A stretch of DNA of 64,000 nucleotides from Lineus longissimus (GCF_910592395.1 NC_088326.1:2235001-2299000), one strand, 5' to 3'. Shown: positions 48,815-61,224, counted from the first letter of the stretch. Notes: a model not told the origin generated them from the sequence alone. Translations and numbers: made by a program.

Positions 48815-49637
48815 AGTACCTATCGTTATATCAGACTGCAGTACCTGAGTCATATCGGACTGCAGTACCTGAGTCATATCAGACTGCAGTACCTGAGTCA
48901 TATCAGACTGCAGTAACTGAGTCATATCAGACTGCAGTACCTGAGTCATATCAGACTGCAGTACCTGAGTCATATCGGACTGCAGTACCTGAGTCATATC
49001 AGACTGCAGTACCTGAGACATATCAGACTGCAGTACCTGAGACATATCAGACTGCAGTACCTGAGTCATATCGGACTGCAGTACCTGAGACATATCAGAC
49101 TGCATACCTGAGTCATATAGGACTGCAGTACCTGAGTCATATCGGACTGCAGTACCTGAGAGTCATATCAGACTGCAGTACCTGAGTCATATCAGACTGC
49201 AGTACCTGAGTCATATCGGACTGCAGTACCTGAGTCATATCAGACTGCATTACCTGAGTCATGTCAGACTGCAGTACCTGAGTCATATCAGACTGCAGTA
49301 CCTGAGTCATATCAGACTGCAGTACCTGAGTCATATCAGACTGCAGTACCTGAGTCATATCGGACTGCAGTACCTGAGTCATATCAGACTGCAGTACCTG
49401 AGTCATATCAGACTGCAGTACCTGAGTCATATCAGACTGCAGTACCTGAGTCATATCGGACTGCAGTACCTGAGTCATATCAGACTGCATTACCTGAGTC
49501 ATGTCAGACTGCAGTACCTGAGTCATATCGGACTGCAGTACCTGAGTCATATCAGACTGCAGTACCTGAGTCATATCGGACTGCATTACCTGAGTCATAT
49601 CGGACTGCAGTACCTGAGTCATATCGGACTAAAGTAC
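48815..49637. repeat. 24-bp minisatellite, about 34 units
   Basis: Consensus unit: CAGACTGCAGTACCTGAG followed by TCATAT. Variants are cGgact, ctgcaTtacc, gaGaCat and catGtc. The period is a multiple of three and both strands lack stops, so long frames exist on each (plus: TAVPESYQ octapeptides; minus: MTQVLQSD octapeptides). The frames break at a 1-base loss (~49105) and a 2-base gain (~49160). Variant order repeats at 240 bp: 49201-49260 is identical to 49441-49500. Not a gene in my judgement. Confidence 0.95.
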
Positions 49638-52600
49638 AAACATGACAAAAAGGACACAGTTGACTATTTTTTTAAACAGATGATAATGATGGCACGATGT
49701 TTGACTCACAAACCTAGAAGGCTTATTCATGAACTGATTGAGACAGGTAATAATAAAGGATAGTAACATTTAGATAAAATTACATAGTGTTTGGTACTAA
49801 GCGAAACTTTCCAGCAGAGTAGACGAACACCTCTAGCGATCTGTCTGGTCACTGTTAATGGGTTTTCAACGAAGCAAGCGAGTCTCGCTGGTTGTAACTT
49901 GACACAGATGTTGGCAGTCTATGGCTGTGACATTTTGTACATTTTAATGAAAATGTCGATTTCCTCAGGTTAGATTTGGATAGCAGGATTTGGCCGAGGC
50001 AATTAGAAGATACCATGTCTTTTTCTGTGACTAACTCTTCTTCATCTCCTGAGTTAAATCTATTTTAAACACATGTCCAATGTTTGTAGTCTTGTGCAGA
50101 TACAGTAGTATATCAGTATGAAAACGTTCGTCAATTGAGTCAAAACAAAGATATCACTGGAGCTGTGATTAAACCTCGGAGTTAAAAACGGAGTGGGAAT
50201 CTCAATGGTGCACAACCCCTCTCATGTACATTTCGCACCATTGTTCCCATACGGCGAATGTCTCAATGGTTAGTCAATAGCATTCGCTACACGTGACAAA
50301 CTCGCTAAAAGATGAAAGCATTGCCCTGGAAGAGATGGTCGCCCGCCTCATTTACCGAGGAACACATTTGTCGATTCTCGGGATAAAATATGAATTGCAA
50401 GGACGAGCGGAGTTATTGATATGGATCTATTAAATCACGAAGGGCAGTCGTGACTTTCTGTTTTAAGTGGCATTTCTGCTTGATGAGAGATTGTTAAATT
50501 GGGCGTGCGATATCGATGACATGGTTAAGATTGCATCTGGGCATTCCGGGTCAATGTTTTGATGGTTTACGATATTCATAACATTGCGCTCCTGGATAGG
50601 AGAGGAATAGCAATGTGCCCCGCAATCCGAACATTAAACCTTGCCACTTCGATTTTCTCGTGCTTCATCAGTCGGTGTCAAATCGAGCATGAATGAAACT
50701 GCCCAAATTGCTGCACGATTCAGTGCCATGGCAGTCCACAGCATGAGTTGCTGAGATCGCTTCCTAATCACGAGTTCAGCAGACCTAATCCAGCTAACTG
50801 CATTTTCGCCATTTTCTTCTTCGCAGCAGTAATAAGACGACGTACATTGTGGACGGTTAAAGTGTAGAAGTAAAAGCTAAAACAATTGGTCATGCGAAAT
50901 CACGTCTAAAATTAATACATCGGGCCAATAGATAAGCCTTTGGCCAACTTCTCGTCTACATGTCTATCATATTCAAGGTCTTTATGGCGAGAGAACCCCC
51001 TTGCACTGTATGATAAATAATTAACTCAATCACACGCACGACACAAAGAGTAAAGTACACAAAATATGCTTATCGCTAACTGAGGCGTCAAACACTTCAG
51101 AAGAAACTCCACCATCGAATCAGGACAAACAAGGAACTGGAAGTTTGCTAGATTGAGTTTGAGTGTTTTATTTACATCCAAGAACGGTCCACTGCCTAGA
51201 AGTCTCGGGGGGTATAGTCCAGGAAATAAGATTGTGTCTAGCCACAGGATATCAAAGGTATAGTCGTAAATTGATAAACCAGCAACCCTCTGGTGTCTGA
51301 AAGTGATCAGTATTTTGATTAGGGTATCGCATCCTTTGTCGTTATATACAGGAAGGACATAAGATGGGCAGGGAAATTGGACACAAATGTCAAGAGTGAA
51401 AAATGGAAGGCATGTTTCTTATACAAGCATTGTGTTTACCGGATAACGACGATAACCAAAGCCACGGTGTGTATTTCTTACCAAATGCCAAGGTTTCGCA
51501 ATTTATTGGCACCATTTGTCTTCTATATTCAGAGAATAACGGTGGTCACAGAAAAACACTGGAGTTACCTTTGATCAGAATGTTCTTGATCATTTCGTTA
51601 TTGGCAGAGTTTTTTGTGTATGGATCATTCGTTCGTGGTGGCCAACGTCACATTAACTTCGTTTCATTTTTACAATGGGTGTCTTAGGAATGGCAAGTAT
51701 TTTGCCATCTTAAACATATCTCCCCATGACGCGTTCCGGCTTCAAAGATTATACATATATAGACAAGGAGTCTGGGAATTTCAACTCGGTTAAATGCGAT
51801 CGTTTCTTGTCACTAGACAAACACATCTTATTCAATATTGGATAGATTATGGGGTAAATTTCAAAAAGTCTTCATTGTAAGAATTATCGAAATATCTTAT
51901 TTTATTTGTCCTTTGTCATGATCCCCTTACTAAACTTTTAGTTCATTTGACAAAACTGAGAGTAATATTTCTGTTTACGTCTGATCCCATCGCCAATATA
52001 AAGCCGCGGGCAAGGTTGTATTGGCTTAATGTCTCCAATTACTTTTAACAATGAGACTAGATAAGACTCAGTCGTAATCTAAATGTCAAAACTAACATAT
52101 CAACTTACCCTTAAAAGAACGCTTTAAGTAATTATCAGCAGATTTTTAACTGCTGGGAATATAGACAAAGGAAAACTTCTACTCAGCGTTTTCGTTTTGA
52201 TTTGTATTGGTTTATTTTCATGAATGTTCTATTTAGTAACGTAGAAATAAAGAAGAACGAAAAAAAGGTTTTAGCCAATTTGTTTATGTTTTCTGTTAAT
52301 AGTCTTTTATAGGACGGTATTTTTGTTCTGATGCTAGTTGTCAATCGGGGGACTGATTTTCCGTGGTTTTATTTTGGTTTCAATATTAAGGGCTTTTCAA
52401 TTTAGAGTTAGTCAATAAACCCTTAACGAAGCTCTCCTTTGATCAGTGTCATCGCTATATTGTCTTTGAATAATAAATCAACACAGCGATTACTCTACTG
52501 TAAAACATTCATCATTAGAAATTCCATTTAGCGATGTTGAATAATTGACTCACTCAAATAGTTTTAGAACCATTAAAATTACCTGGAGTTAATGGCCGTT

Positions 52601-52879
52601 GTGATGCTAACAAGCACAGAACGGATATAGTGACTGCGTGATCATAAATTTTCAAAGAAGTCACCAAGAACATGTTTTTTCATTGGGTGTAAAAAGGTGA
52701 TTGTCAAGGATGTAGTAAATACCATATGATGTGGAGATAAGGAATTTTCCATAATGTTATTGTTCTCAATAATACTTTTTTTATTTCTGAAAGGTCAATT
52801 GGATAAACAGACTTCGGATTCACTGCTCTACACAACGACAGTGACGAAAACAACTCAGTTTTCTTCTGCGTCTGTATAC
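49638..52879. other. no recognised feature, 3.2 kb
   Basis: A 94-codon ATG frame at 51403-51687 overlaps a shorter one in another phase. Both are unidentified and of chance length. No repeat found. Confidence 0.4.
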
Positions 52880-53112
52880 AGCTTACATAAATAATGAGCT
52901 CGCCGGATACTTCCATCCCCGTCGAAAATCCTCAACCTATTCTGAGATTCTTAGTTAAGATCGTATTTAGTTTCGTGTCCGAGACCACGCAATCTACACT
53001 CACATCAGGACCTTCTGCATATTGCTTTGTACTACAATCCCTGAGCAAATTGATACAGTCTCCGACGTCTCCTTTATAACCTTAGCATACTATTTACAGA
53101 TGGTAGAGATAA

Positions 53113-54420
53113 ATAGGATTGATGGAAATGGTTAAGGTGGGAAATGCCAACGACCATCCAATCTCTCCTGATCTGGATCCCGACCTCCTACAGAATATAC
53201 CAGCAATGTTCAGTCACCAGTTGCTCCTTCATTACCCTAGCATACTTCTTACTGGTAGTAGAGGTATAGGATTAGGGAAAAGGTTCGGTAGGAAATGCCA
53301 ACGACCATCCAATCTCTCCTGATCTGGATCCCGACCTCCCACAGAATATACCAGCAATGTTCAGTCACCAGTTGCTCCTTCATTACCCTAGCATACTTCT
53401 TACTGGTATAAGAGGTATGGGATTAGGGAAAAGGTTCGGTAGGAAATGCCTTAGACCATCCAATCTCTCCTGATCTGGATCCCGACCTCGTACAGAATAT
53501 ACTAGCAATGTTCAGTCACCAGTTACTCCTTCATTACCCTAGCACACTTCTTACTGGTAGTAGATGTATAGGATTAGGGGAAAGGTTCGGTAGGAAATGC
53601 CAACGACCATCAAATCTCTCCTGATCTGGATCCCAACCTCCTACAGAATATACCAACAATGTTCAGTCACCAGTTGCTCCGTCATTACCCTAGCATACTT
53701 CTTACTGGTATCAGAGGTATAGGATTAGGGAAAAGGTTCGGTAGGAAATGCCAACGACCATCCAATCTCTCCTGATCTGGATCCCGACCTCCTACAGAAT
53801 ATACCAGCAATGTTCAGTCACCAGTTGCTCCTTCATTACCCTAGCATACTTCTTACTGGTATCAGAGGTATAGGATTAGGGAAAAGGTTCGGTAGGAAAT
53901 GCCAACGACCATCCAATCTCTCCTGATCTGGATCCCGACCTCCTACAGAATATACCAGCAATGTTCAGTCACCAGTTGCTCCTTCATTACCCTAGCATAC
54001 TTCTTACTGGTAGTAGAGGTATAGGATTAGGGAAAAGGTTCGGTAGGAAATCCCAACGACCATCCAATCTCTCCTGATCTGGATCCCGACCTCCTACAGA
54101 ATATACCAGCAATGTTCAGTCACCAGTTGCTCCTTCATTACCCTAGCATACTTCTTACTGGTATCAGAGGTATACACCTTTCCAGAAATGGGGCGCTGAG
54201 TGTCCAAAATAGTGATGTCATAAGGGGAAACTAGGCCTTATGGTGGAGGGACAAAGGAGACAGTCATGGTTGACCAACACACTTGAATGCCTTTAATGAC
54301 GGAAAAGGGGGAAAAAGTTAGTTCCAATGCAAGCCACCAATTTCGGGAAGCATGTATAGGATTAGGGAAAAGGTTCGGTAGGAAATGCCTAAGACCATCC
54401 AATCTCTTCTGATCTAGATC
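53113..54420 (+). repeat. homogeneous 151-bp tandem core
   Basis: GGATTAGGG begins at 53269, 53420, 53571, 53722, 53873 and 54024: a constant 151-bp period. The next copy falls at 54359 because a MITE adds 184 bp. Units differ at only a few positions (for example GTAGTAGAGG versus GTATCAGAGG), implying recent unequal exchange or conversion. No open frame runs through it. Confidence 0.93.
54171..54358 (-). mobile_element. ~184-bp TATA-flanked MITE, copy 3, inserted in a 151-bp unit
   Basis: Reverse orientation of 1014-1199. Neighbouring units read 'gaggtatagg'. Here that word is opened to 'gaggtata-CACC...CATG-tatagg', adding exactly 184 bp. This fixes the element ends (CACCTTTCC...GGAAGCATG) and shows duplication of TA or TATA. 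The insertion postdates homogenisation of the array. Confidence 0.93.
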
Positions 54421-55351
54421 TCCACCTTCTACGGCTAGCACACCTAAAATCCCTTCTTAAATTGTCCGCCTCCAGTTGCACCTTTATTACCCTAGCATGC
54501 TGCTTACAGGTAATAGATTTATAGGATTGAGAGAGACAAGGGCCTCCAATCTTTCCTAATCTAGATCTCGACCTTGTACCTGCAGGTGAAATTGACAGCT
54601 GCACCTCTTACCATAGTATACTGCTTACTACAAAATAAGACATAGACTGTTGGGAAAAGGCTTCTTCAGGAAATACCAAAGATTGGCAATTTTTATGACC
54701 TTCTAAAAATTACCTGCATTCCCTAGACAAATTGACTGTCTTTGGTGTCTCCTCTACTATCTTAGCATACGGTTTATTTCAAGTGGAGACAAAGGATGAC
54801 AGGAAATGGGTTATATCGTAAATTCCCAGACCAGCAATCTTTATTGCCATATGACAAATTGCCTACAATCCCTGGACAAATTGATCTTGTTGCTTCTGTA
54901 TTACCTTAGCATACAGGGTTACAATATTGAGTGAGAACACTGTTACTTGTAGACATTGTTCGATATCGTTCTCTAGAAAGTGAGGAGCCCAATAGCCTGG
55001 TGTTTTCAACACGTACAAAATGACAAAATCTAGATGTGATGACTCCTGCCCAATTTGTGTTGTTCGCAACTAGACAAATTGTGTGGCCTTCCACATATGA
55101 TATGCCTTCAATTTGTAAGTAGATGACCGAAATATGTGCACATCTGAGTCTGGACGTACAACCTGTGGGCCTTCTATAAATACATCTAATGTTCCCTCCT
55201 CGCCCTGGACAAGTTTACATTAGTCTCCAGTTTCTCCTTTATGACCACAATATGCTACTGACCAGGTTTTACAGTGTTTGCCTGTGCCTGCTTTCTATTG
55301 ACTGGTCTCTCGTGTATTGGCCGAATGTTGGTATCGGTGGAGACAGGTAAA

Positions 55352-55502
55352 ACGAATTAATGCCTTGTCCAATACACGGTCTATTGTCTTTAAACAAAGC
55401 CCGCTCGCACCTGGGCCTAAATTTCCATTGTTCGCCAGTCTTTACAAACGGTCAATAGGGCTAATCTTGATGACATCGACCCCCACGAAACAGCTTCCGA
55501 TA
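55352..55502 (-). repeat. dispersed 'S' repeat, copy 5
   Basis: The minus strand reads GTGGGGGTCGATGTCATCAA, then the core GCGGGCTTTGTTTAAAGAC and 'aatagaccgtgtattgg'. It is the best-preserved copy. Immediately upstream (minus strand) it continues into sequence alignable with the old tandem units at 56090-56150. Confidence 0.7.
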
Positions 55503-55860
55503 GGCTCGAACTGGTAAAGGCTACTATTATATTCTTTCTCCCGAGGCTGACCGATGCCCATTTGAAGAAGATTCTTCGCAACCCTGATCTGACACGATAA
55601 GATATTCAACAAGCTTTTCGGCCTTCCAAAGCTCTGATTATGGTTCCACAACTGCCCTGAACAAATTTAGCAGCCTCTCATGGTTCCATGCTCGTTTATA
55701 ACCACCAGCACACCAGTGACCATGGTGCATTCTTTGACCAGCTTTCACAGGATGACCAGTTTGTTTTTAGACGTTTGGCAATATCTTCTCAGACTGGTCT
55801 ATTCTAATTTGGCAACCTGAACATTGTCAACATATCCAACATTGCTTGAAGTATTACATC

Positions 55861-55947
55861 GGTGACTAAACATTGCTGGTATATTCTGTAGGAGGTCGGG
55901 ATCCAGATCAGGAGAGATTGGATGGTCGTTGGCATTTCCTACCGAAC
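55861..55947 (-). repeat. 87-bp inverted fragment of the 151-bp unit
   Basis: Reverse complement of the unit from 'ttcggtaggaaatgcc' to 'cagtcacc', nearly identical, with abrupt ends. The sequence on both sides is old, decayed array material, so this fragment is younger than its surroundings. Confidence 0.85.
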
Positions 55948-56300
55948 AGCTGTGTCAATGGGTCTGCCACAACTCCAAACAACTTGACAGTTTCTATTTG
56001 CTCGTGTATTACCTTAGCATACCAACGACCACGAACGGTACGATATTTGACCAGCTTTCGCCAATGACGAGTATGCGTGTAGATGTAAGGTGATATCTCC
56101 TGTCCGGAGACTGGCCAGTTCTAACTTGAAGAAGCTCATTCGCAACCATAACATGACCATTCTGACCCTGCGCAGTTGCATCCATGGTCCCAACATCACC
56201 CATAACAAATTGACCGTCTCTCGCTGCTCGTTCATTACCCCCAGCGCGCCAATAAACGCCAAAGGTACATTGTTTGGTTTGACACGGTGACCAGTCTGCT

Positions 56301-57426
56301 TGTTGGCGCAGTGGTCGATTAATTGCAGGAGGTTGGCATTCTTTCTGGTCTATTCTACCATCTGGTCTCAGACTCTGATCAATATCGTCACTGACATTAT
56401 TTTGTCAACAATATTTGTTTTTGTCTGCAGATGGTTGATTAAGTAATGTTGCATTCTTTCGTGCAGTATATACCTCTCTTACAAGTCTGAAGTACGTCTT
56501 ACAGCATGTACAGCTGTTTCGTTAAATATGTATATTTCGTCTAAACAGGAGGGAGGGACTTCATCTTGAGATAAGCTGAATGACAAGGATTGGTTTTATA
56601 ATAACATGTCTGGCTTAAGCGTTGTGGCCATTGATTTTAGCGAAAGCAATTTCGTTCTGATTCGCCGAAATTGTCGGGTCGAACCTTTTTTTGTGAAGAG
56701 GACAGGTACGGGTTTGTACCCCTTTCCCCCTCTTAGGTCATAGGTGGGTAGATTAGATATCTAACCATAATCTCTGCTGCAACATCTAATTAAAGATGAG
56801 TTGGTCCGGTTGCAATATTTGTATGTATCCACTCACAGCTTAATAGTGAGTGAATGTAAGTCAGTGTGCAAAAATATTGTCTGGCTATGTCATCGCAGGG
56901 TCCGCAGAAAACCAATTCAAGAGAGGCACACAGATTTAGTTACGACAAACAGTCCGGCCAAGTTGACAGACCACTGAGATATGCCAGTGTCGGGGGACAT
57001 CTAATCTGTCAGACTAGGACAATTGGTTTTATAGGCAGAGTAACAAGGAATGTCCTAGGGGAATCGCCAGATCGCAGTCTCTTGCAGGCTGGATAAGTTT
57101 CGGTGACGATCTGATTGTGTTTAGTGAAAGGTACGGCTTCGCTTGTCTCGAAGTCTGGCGTCCGGGAATTTCATTACTTATTTCTCTCAAGCTTTTGTCA
57201 GTCAGAGAGAGCTATTGTCTCGACCAGGGCGTTTTTAAGCTAAAAGAAATCTGGCCATGCCTGATGTTGGAAATTTCCTTCAACAAGTTTTTTTAACAAA
57301 GCGCGTTATTGGCCTGTGACTTATTGATTGACTTGTTGCCATTCCGTAGTTGTTCCCTTTGGTGTTGTCAACAGTTAACAAAATCACTGGCTTACTAACT
57401 TAGTTAGTAAATACTTACTTACTTAC
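56301..57426. other. no recognised feature
   Basis: Nothing recognised. Confidence 0.45.
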
Positions 57427-57570
57427 AATGGAATTTTAGACCTTTGTGTGAGCGGGCCTTGTTTGAAGACAATAGCCCGTGTATTGACAATAGGCCATGT
57501 ATATATTGACAATAGACCGTGTATTGGACTCGACCTGAATCCTTTTTATTACGATGTAAGGGGAAAATGA
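57427..57570 (+). repeat. dispersed 'S' repeat, copy 6, with internal triplication
   Basis: The core 'gagcgggccttgtttgaagac' is followed by three tandem versions of 'aatagaccgtgtattga' (one damaged), then the family's 3' tail. The 5' block is missing. Confidence 0.6.
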
Positions 57571-58567
57571 CGAACGAACAAGGATATAGAGCTGTATGAT
57601 AAAAAGACATGATAAAAAAGTAAAAGTATATTTATCCGATTCGATTCATTCTCAAAACAAGTTTCAAAATTCGATCGTGTTTGTATTCTGATGACTATGT
57701 TTATGTTTGTGTGGAACCATTTGTGCATACAGTTGCATCAATAGCATCTAGTTAATGTATAAAAAAATCGAAAACGATGTTTAAAGTAAATTTGCCTGAT
57801 TTGGTTACAGCAAGAGACAGCCTGGGATTTCAAAGCAAGGGAGTCTAATCTAATGTTTCGCATTCAGAATGTTCAATGTACAAAATTACATCAATAACTT
57901 CAAACTAATTTGAAATACGAACTTTCGGCGATTTAAATAAGTTTTCTGTTACTCATGTTAAAAGACCAAACCACCAAAGTAAACTAACTAGCCCTTTAAG
58001 AGTTCACTGTGGAAGTGGTAATTTTAAGCCTGAAAAATGTAAATCATTTTCAGGAAATAACGGCGTCTTTAATAAGATGCTAATCCTTTGGCAAAGCAAG
58101 TGGTAATTACATCAAGTTCGAAAATTGGCCTCGTGGATAGGCGGCTTCCATGTGGTTTAATTAGCCTTATGAATACCTCATTACCGCGGCAAAGATAGAC
58201 GCCTAATGAAATCTACACAGGAAAAGAGGACTCGGGTGCCGAAGCATCGATGCAGAAAAATGCCATCTTTTTGGTGGAATTAGATTATGTCAATTACAAG
58301 GTCTGTTCTTCTAACAGTCTTTGTTCTCTGAGTGACATCTGTTTGTGCTTTTGGATAAACAAAATTATCATTTCTTTGCGTTGAATAGCAGCATCTTAAA
58401 CTATGTGCATGGGCGTTTTTCAAAGATGGTCATCACCACAAATAGGCCCAAACCAAGCTTTTCAATACTAATTTGGAATTTGCGATAATAATGACTAGAA
58501 ATGTAAGGTTTACATTCTCAGCATCAAATCATTTATATGAATATGAGGGAGATGATGTCATGGGATG

Positions 58568-58598
<31 letters not shown>

Positions 58599-59195
58599 TC
58601 GCTCCACCAACACATGTATTCAATAAAAACGGAGAACCATATTGCCTTTCTTTAGGCCTTAGCTAAAACTTCAAGGGACTGCAACTATGCACTATCAAAA
58701 AAAGAAGAAAAAAAAGTACAACTGCGGTATAGATATATCATGTAATTAATCGTCAATATCTTTTGAGAGATGCAATGGAAAATACTAATTACAAAAAAGG
58801 AATAAAATAACTTTTCGATTTTTCTGCAAAATATGCCGATTAGAAACTGAGTTGTAAGCCATGGCGTGGTCTCTCGGTATCCACTGTTCAAAAACACGGG
58901 ATTGTACTCCGCTGTGATAATGGCCTACGTAGTCTCGCGCTGTAACTAAACCTAATAAACATCAGAATATGACACTCTTCAGCATTACTTTTGACAGATT
59001 ATACGGAGTATATGTGACAGGTATGATTTGTGATATTAGTTCCTAACACGGCATATCTCCGGTGGCTCATAATCAAAATTTGATTCCTTTACTGGTGGAG
59101 ATTGGAAATCAGATAGTTGCCGGATTTGTGTGAGTATATGCTCATGTTTCGTGCGATGTTTGGAAAGTACACATGTAGTATGAATTGTCCTCTAA
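57571..59195. other. no recognised feature except an A run
   Basis: 28 consecutive A at 58571-58598 with no recognisable retroposon upstream. Otherwise unremarkable. Confidence 0.5.
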
Positions 59196-59368
59196 GGCTG
59201 ACGTTACATAGGCCTCATTCGTTCACTTCCCACATGTCACGTTCCAGCTTTACTTAACGTTCCTCAGTGAATGCACGGCCTTGTGGCATGCATTCAGTGA
59301 GGAACGAACGCATTAAGGGGAACGTGACATGTGGGAAGTGAACGAATGAGGCCTATGTAACGTCAGCC
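59196..59368. mobile_element. 173-bp palindromic MITE, copy 2
   Basis: Same arms as 42420-42592 and the same 173-bp length, with the asymmetric centre reversed. It is flanked by TAA on the left and TTA on the right. The flanks themselves (CTCTAA / TTAGAG) extend the palindrome, so the exact terminus is ambiguous by a few bases. Confidence 0.9.
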
Positions 59369-59835
59369 TTAGAGGGGGACCCTTGTGAACATCATCCTGC
59401 ATACCACAGTAGAAGGCAGATGTAAAAGTCAAATCTGACTCGTAAGTAGCAAACCGAATAAAGGACGTGGTACCATAATGTTCACGTGGTTCGTCCATAG
59501 GTCATTATCTGTCTAGAGATTTGTCGACAAGAAACTTTATAGAAATACACAATAGCAAGGCGTTCGTATCGATCTGTTTAAGTCTAAGTTTACATCATTA
59601 ACTATGCATCTTGGATGACAAACGCAAAATAAAGACCTCATTTCTGTCAGTCAAACTTGAAACTAAATGTATCATGTTGCAATTAGTAAATAGCAAGAGA
59701 TTGAGTGATTATATTGCAGAGACATCACTGAGATGGAAATAGAACATTTCATCTTAAAGTTAAGTCGTCTCTTCAAGTAGTCTAATATAGTACGTTACTG
59801 AAGGTGGAATTAGAGATGCTTCGAAATGTTAAATA
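59369..59835. other. no recognised feature
   Basis: Nothing recognised. Confidence 0.45.
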
Positions 59836-60198
59836 GCATTCCGCGAAGTTACTATTTATAGCTCACAAGGTCATTTGCATAAGATATTGATGACGTTTTA
59901 GTCACGTGACAGTCGGACATCGACACTTATTTCTACGCATTTGAGCTCATTTCAAAGTCAATTATCTTTGACCCTGCATTGTTTTTAGCATGAATGATAC
60001 CATAGAGCCAGAGAGAGAAATATTCAGAACAATTATGTAGTATTTTCAACACTCGGACATGTGCCAGATTGAATCTAACTGCCTTAGTTAGAAAGCCTGA
60101 ATCCATTACGAAACCGCATGTTTGTCCGACATTGCCTGTAATTCAGCGATGGGGAAATAGAGGGCAGCAGCTGCAGTGACGTCATCTTCGCGGAATAC
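59836..60198. mobile_element. 363-bp TIR element, copy 2
   Basis: Same orientation and length as 25544-25906. It is TA-flanked, and the right terminus carries one substitution (GGAATAC). The CRE palindrome and AGAGGGCAGCAGCTGCAG are both kept. Confidence 0.88.
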
Positions 60199-60813
60199 TA
60201 TTTGAAACAATTTCTATTGTGTTGGAAGGGATACAAGGGGTGTAAAACAACATATAATCAAAATAAACTGAGTTCAAGGGAATTATTTTAAATGGGCTTT
60301 CTGAAAGCGCCATGATAACCTGAAAATATAATTTATGTTAAGAAAACGAGATGGTATCTGAAGACGAGTGAAAAATAGTCATTTTTCGGTTCAGCCACCT
60401 TTGAGATGATTCCCATTCAATGTGTCTTTTATGTAATATGCTTGAAGCGACTGGTACATACATGCAGTGGCAATATTCATTTGCGGTAGACGAACATAAT
60501 CAATTTTATAAGAACTGTGAAGCATCGTGACAGGTTTTGCATTTTTTTCAAAATGAGTAAATTAGATAGATACAGAAACAAATGAAATTATTTTTTCAAA
60601 CCAACAATCTTGTTTGTCTGGTGAATTAATCAAATGGTCGGAAATCATTGGATTATGAGCTTATAGAGACGTTTTTTATTTAGGGTATGCAGCTATATTT
60701 TTTTAAAATTCCAGACAATACCAGATTGTGATGGTACAGACAGCTGAACTGTTCCTGAGGAAATATATTCAGGTCCGTTATGCTTTGTTCAGCAAAGCAT
60801 TGAAGTCACCTAA

Positions 60814-60963
60814 TTGTCCTATGCCTATTTACATCAAGGCAGATGGCTCCAGGAATACATGAGGCATTCATATCAATTTGTTGATGTAGGGGTTGAGTCA
60901 CAGCATTCACAGTTGCAAGACCGGTTCGCTCGAAATGGAATATCTGATAAAAAACGCCGAGAG
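60814..60963 (+). CDS. weak candidate exon ending at a consensus splice donor
   Basis: The plus frame is open and ends ...FARNGISDKKRRE at GAG|GTAAGG (donor at 60964), a strong 5' splice consensus. The translation before it (RWLQEYMRHSYQFVDVGV...) has no recognisable domain. No convincing acceptor is fixed: AAG near 60838 or CAG near 60793 are possible. The minus strand is also open here. A chance frame remains likely. Confidence 0.2.
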
Positions 60964-61224
60964 GTAAGGTGCTATTGTTATGATCCTTTCTATCGTGTGT
61001 TATTCGGACGTAACTTTCTGGAGAGAATAGGTATTTTAAAGCAATTTTTGTCATTAATTTGTGATCTTTTTTCCTTTTTTTCATCCATCTTTTTGTATCT
61101 TGCGATTAAGGCAAACCGCATTCAGTGGAAACCTACCGCACTAACAAAAATACGGATCTAACTTTTAAATGGCAGGCAAAATATATATTTGAAAATCATT
61201 TAGGACAAATGAAACCTGACTTTA

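Larger units (their letters stand above)
52880..56300. repeat. long tandem repeat domain with homogeneous core and decayed flank
   Basis: The landmark 'ttaccctagcatac' or a variant recurs near 53080, 53231, then every 151 bp in the core, then near 54488, 54608, 54760, 54900, 55240, 55700, 56010 and 56233 with growing divergence and irregular spacing. Secondary landmarks ('gaccagctttc', 'acaaattga') confirm the old units. The domain therefore holds one repeat family at very different ages. Minus-strand translations of old units show weak shared peptides (Y-A-K-V-I), but stops are frequent and I infer no gene. Confidence 0.7.

Noticed and set aside
48805-49622. Long open frames through the 24-bp array (126 codons plus, 161 codons minus)
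   Set aside because: The period is a multiple of three and the unit lacks stops on both strands, so the frames are automatic. There is no start context, splice site or non-repeat coding flank.
53113-54420. CRISPR array or coding repeat
   Set aside because: The 151-bp units are contiguous with no unique spacers, stops occur in every frame, and the genome is eukaryotic.
58571-58598. Poly(A) tail of a retroposon
   Set aside because: No SINE, LINE or processed-gene sequence precedes it and no flanking duplication is seen. Treated as a homopolymer. The same applies to 48120-48141.
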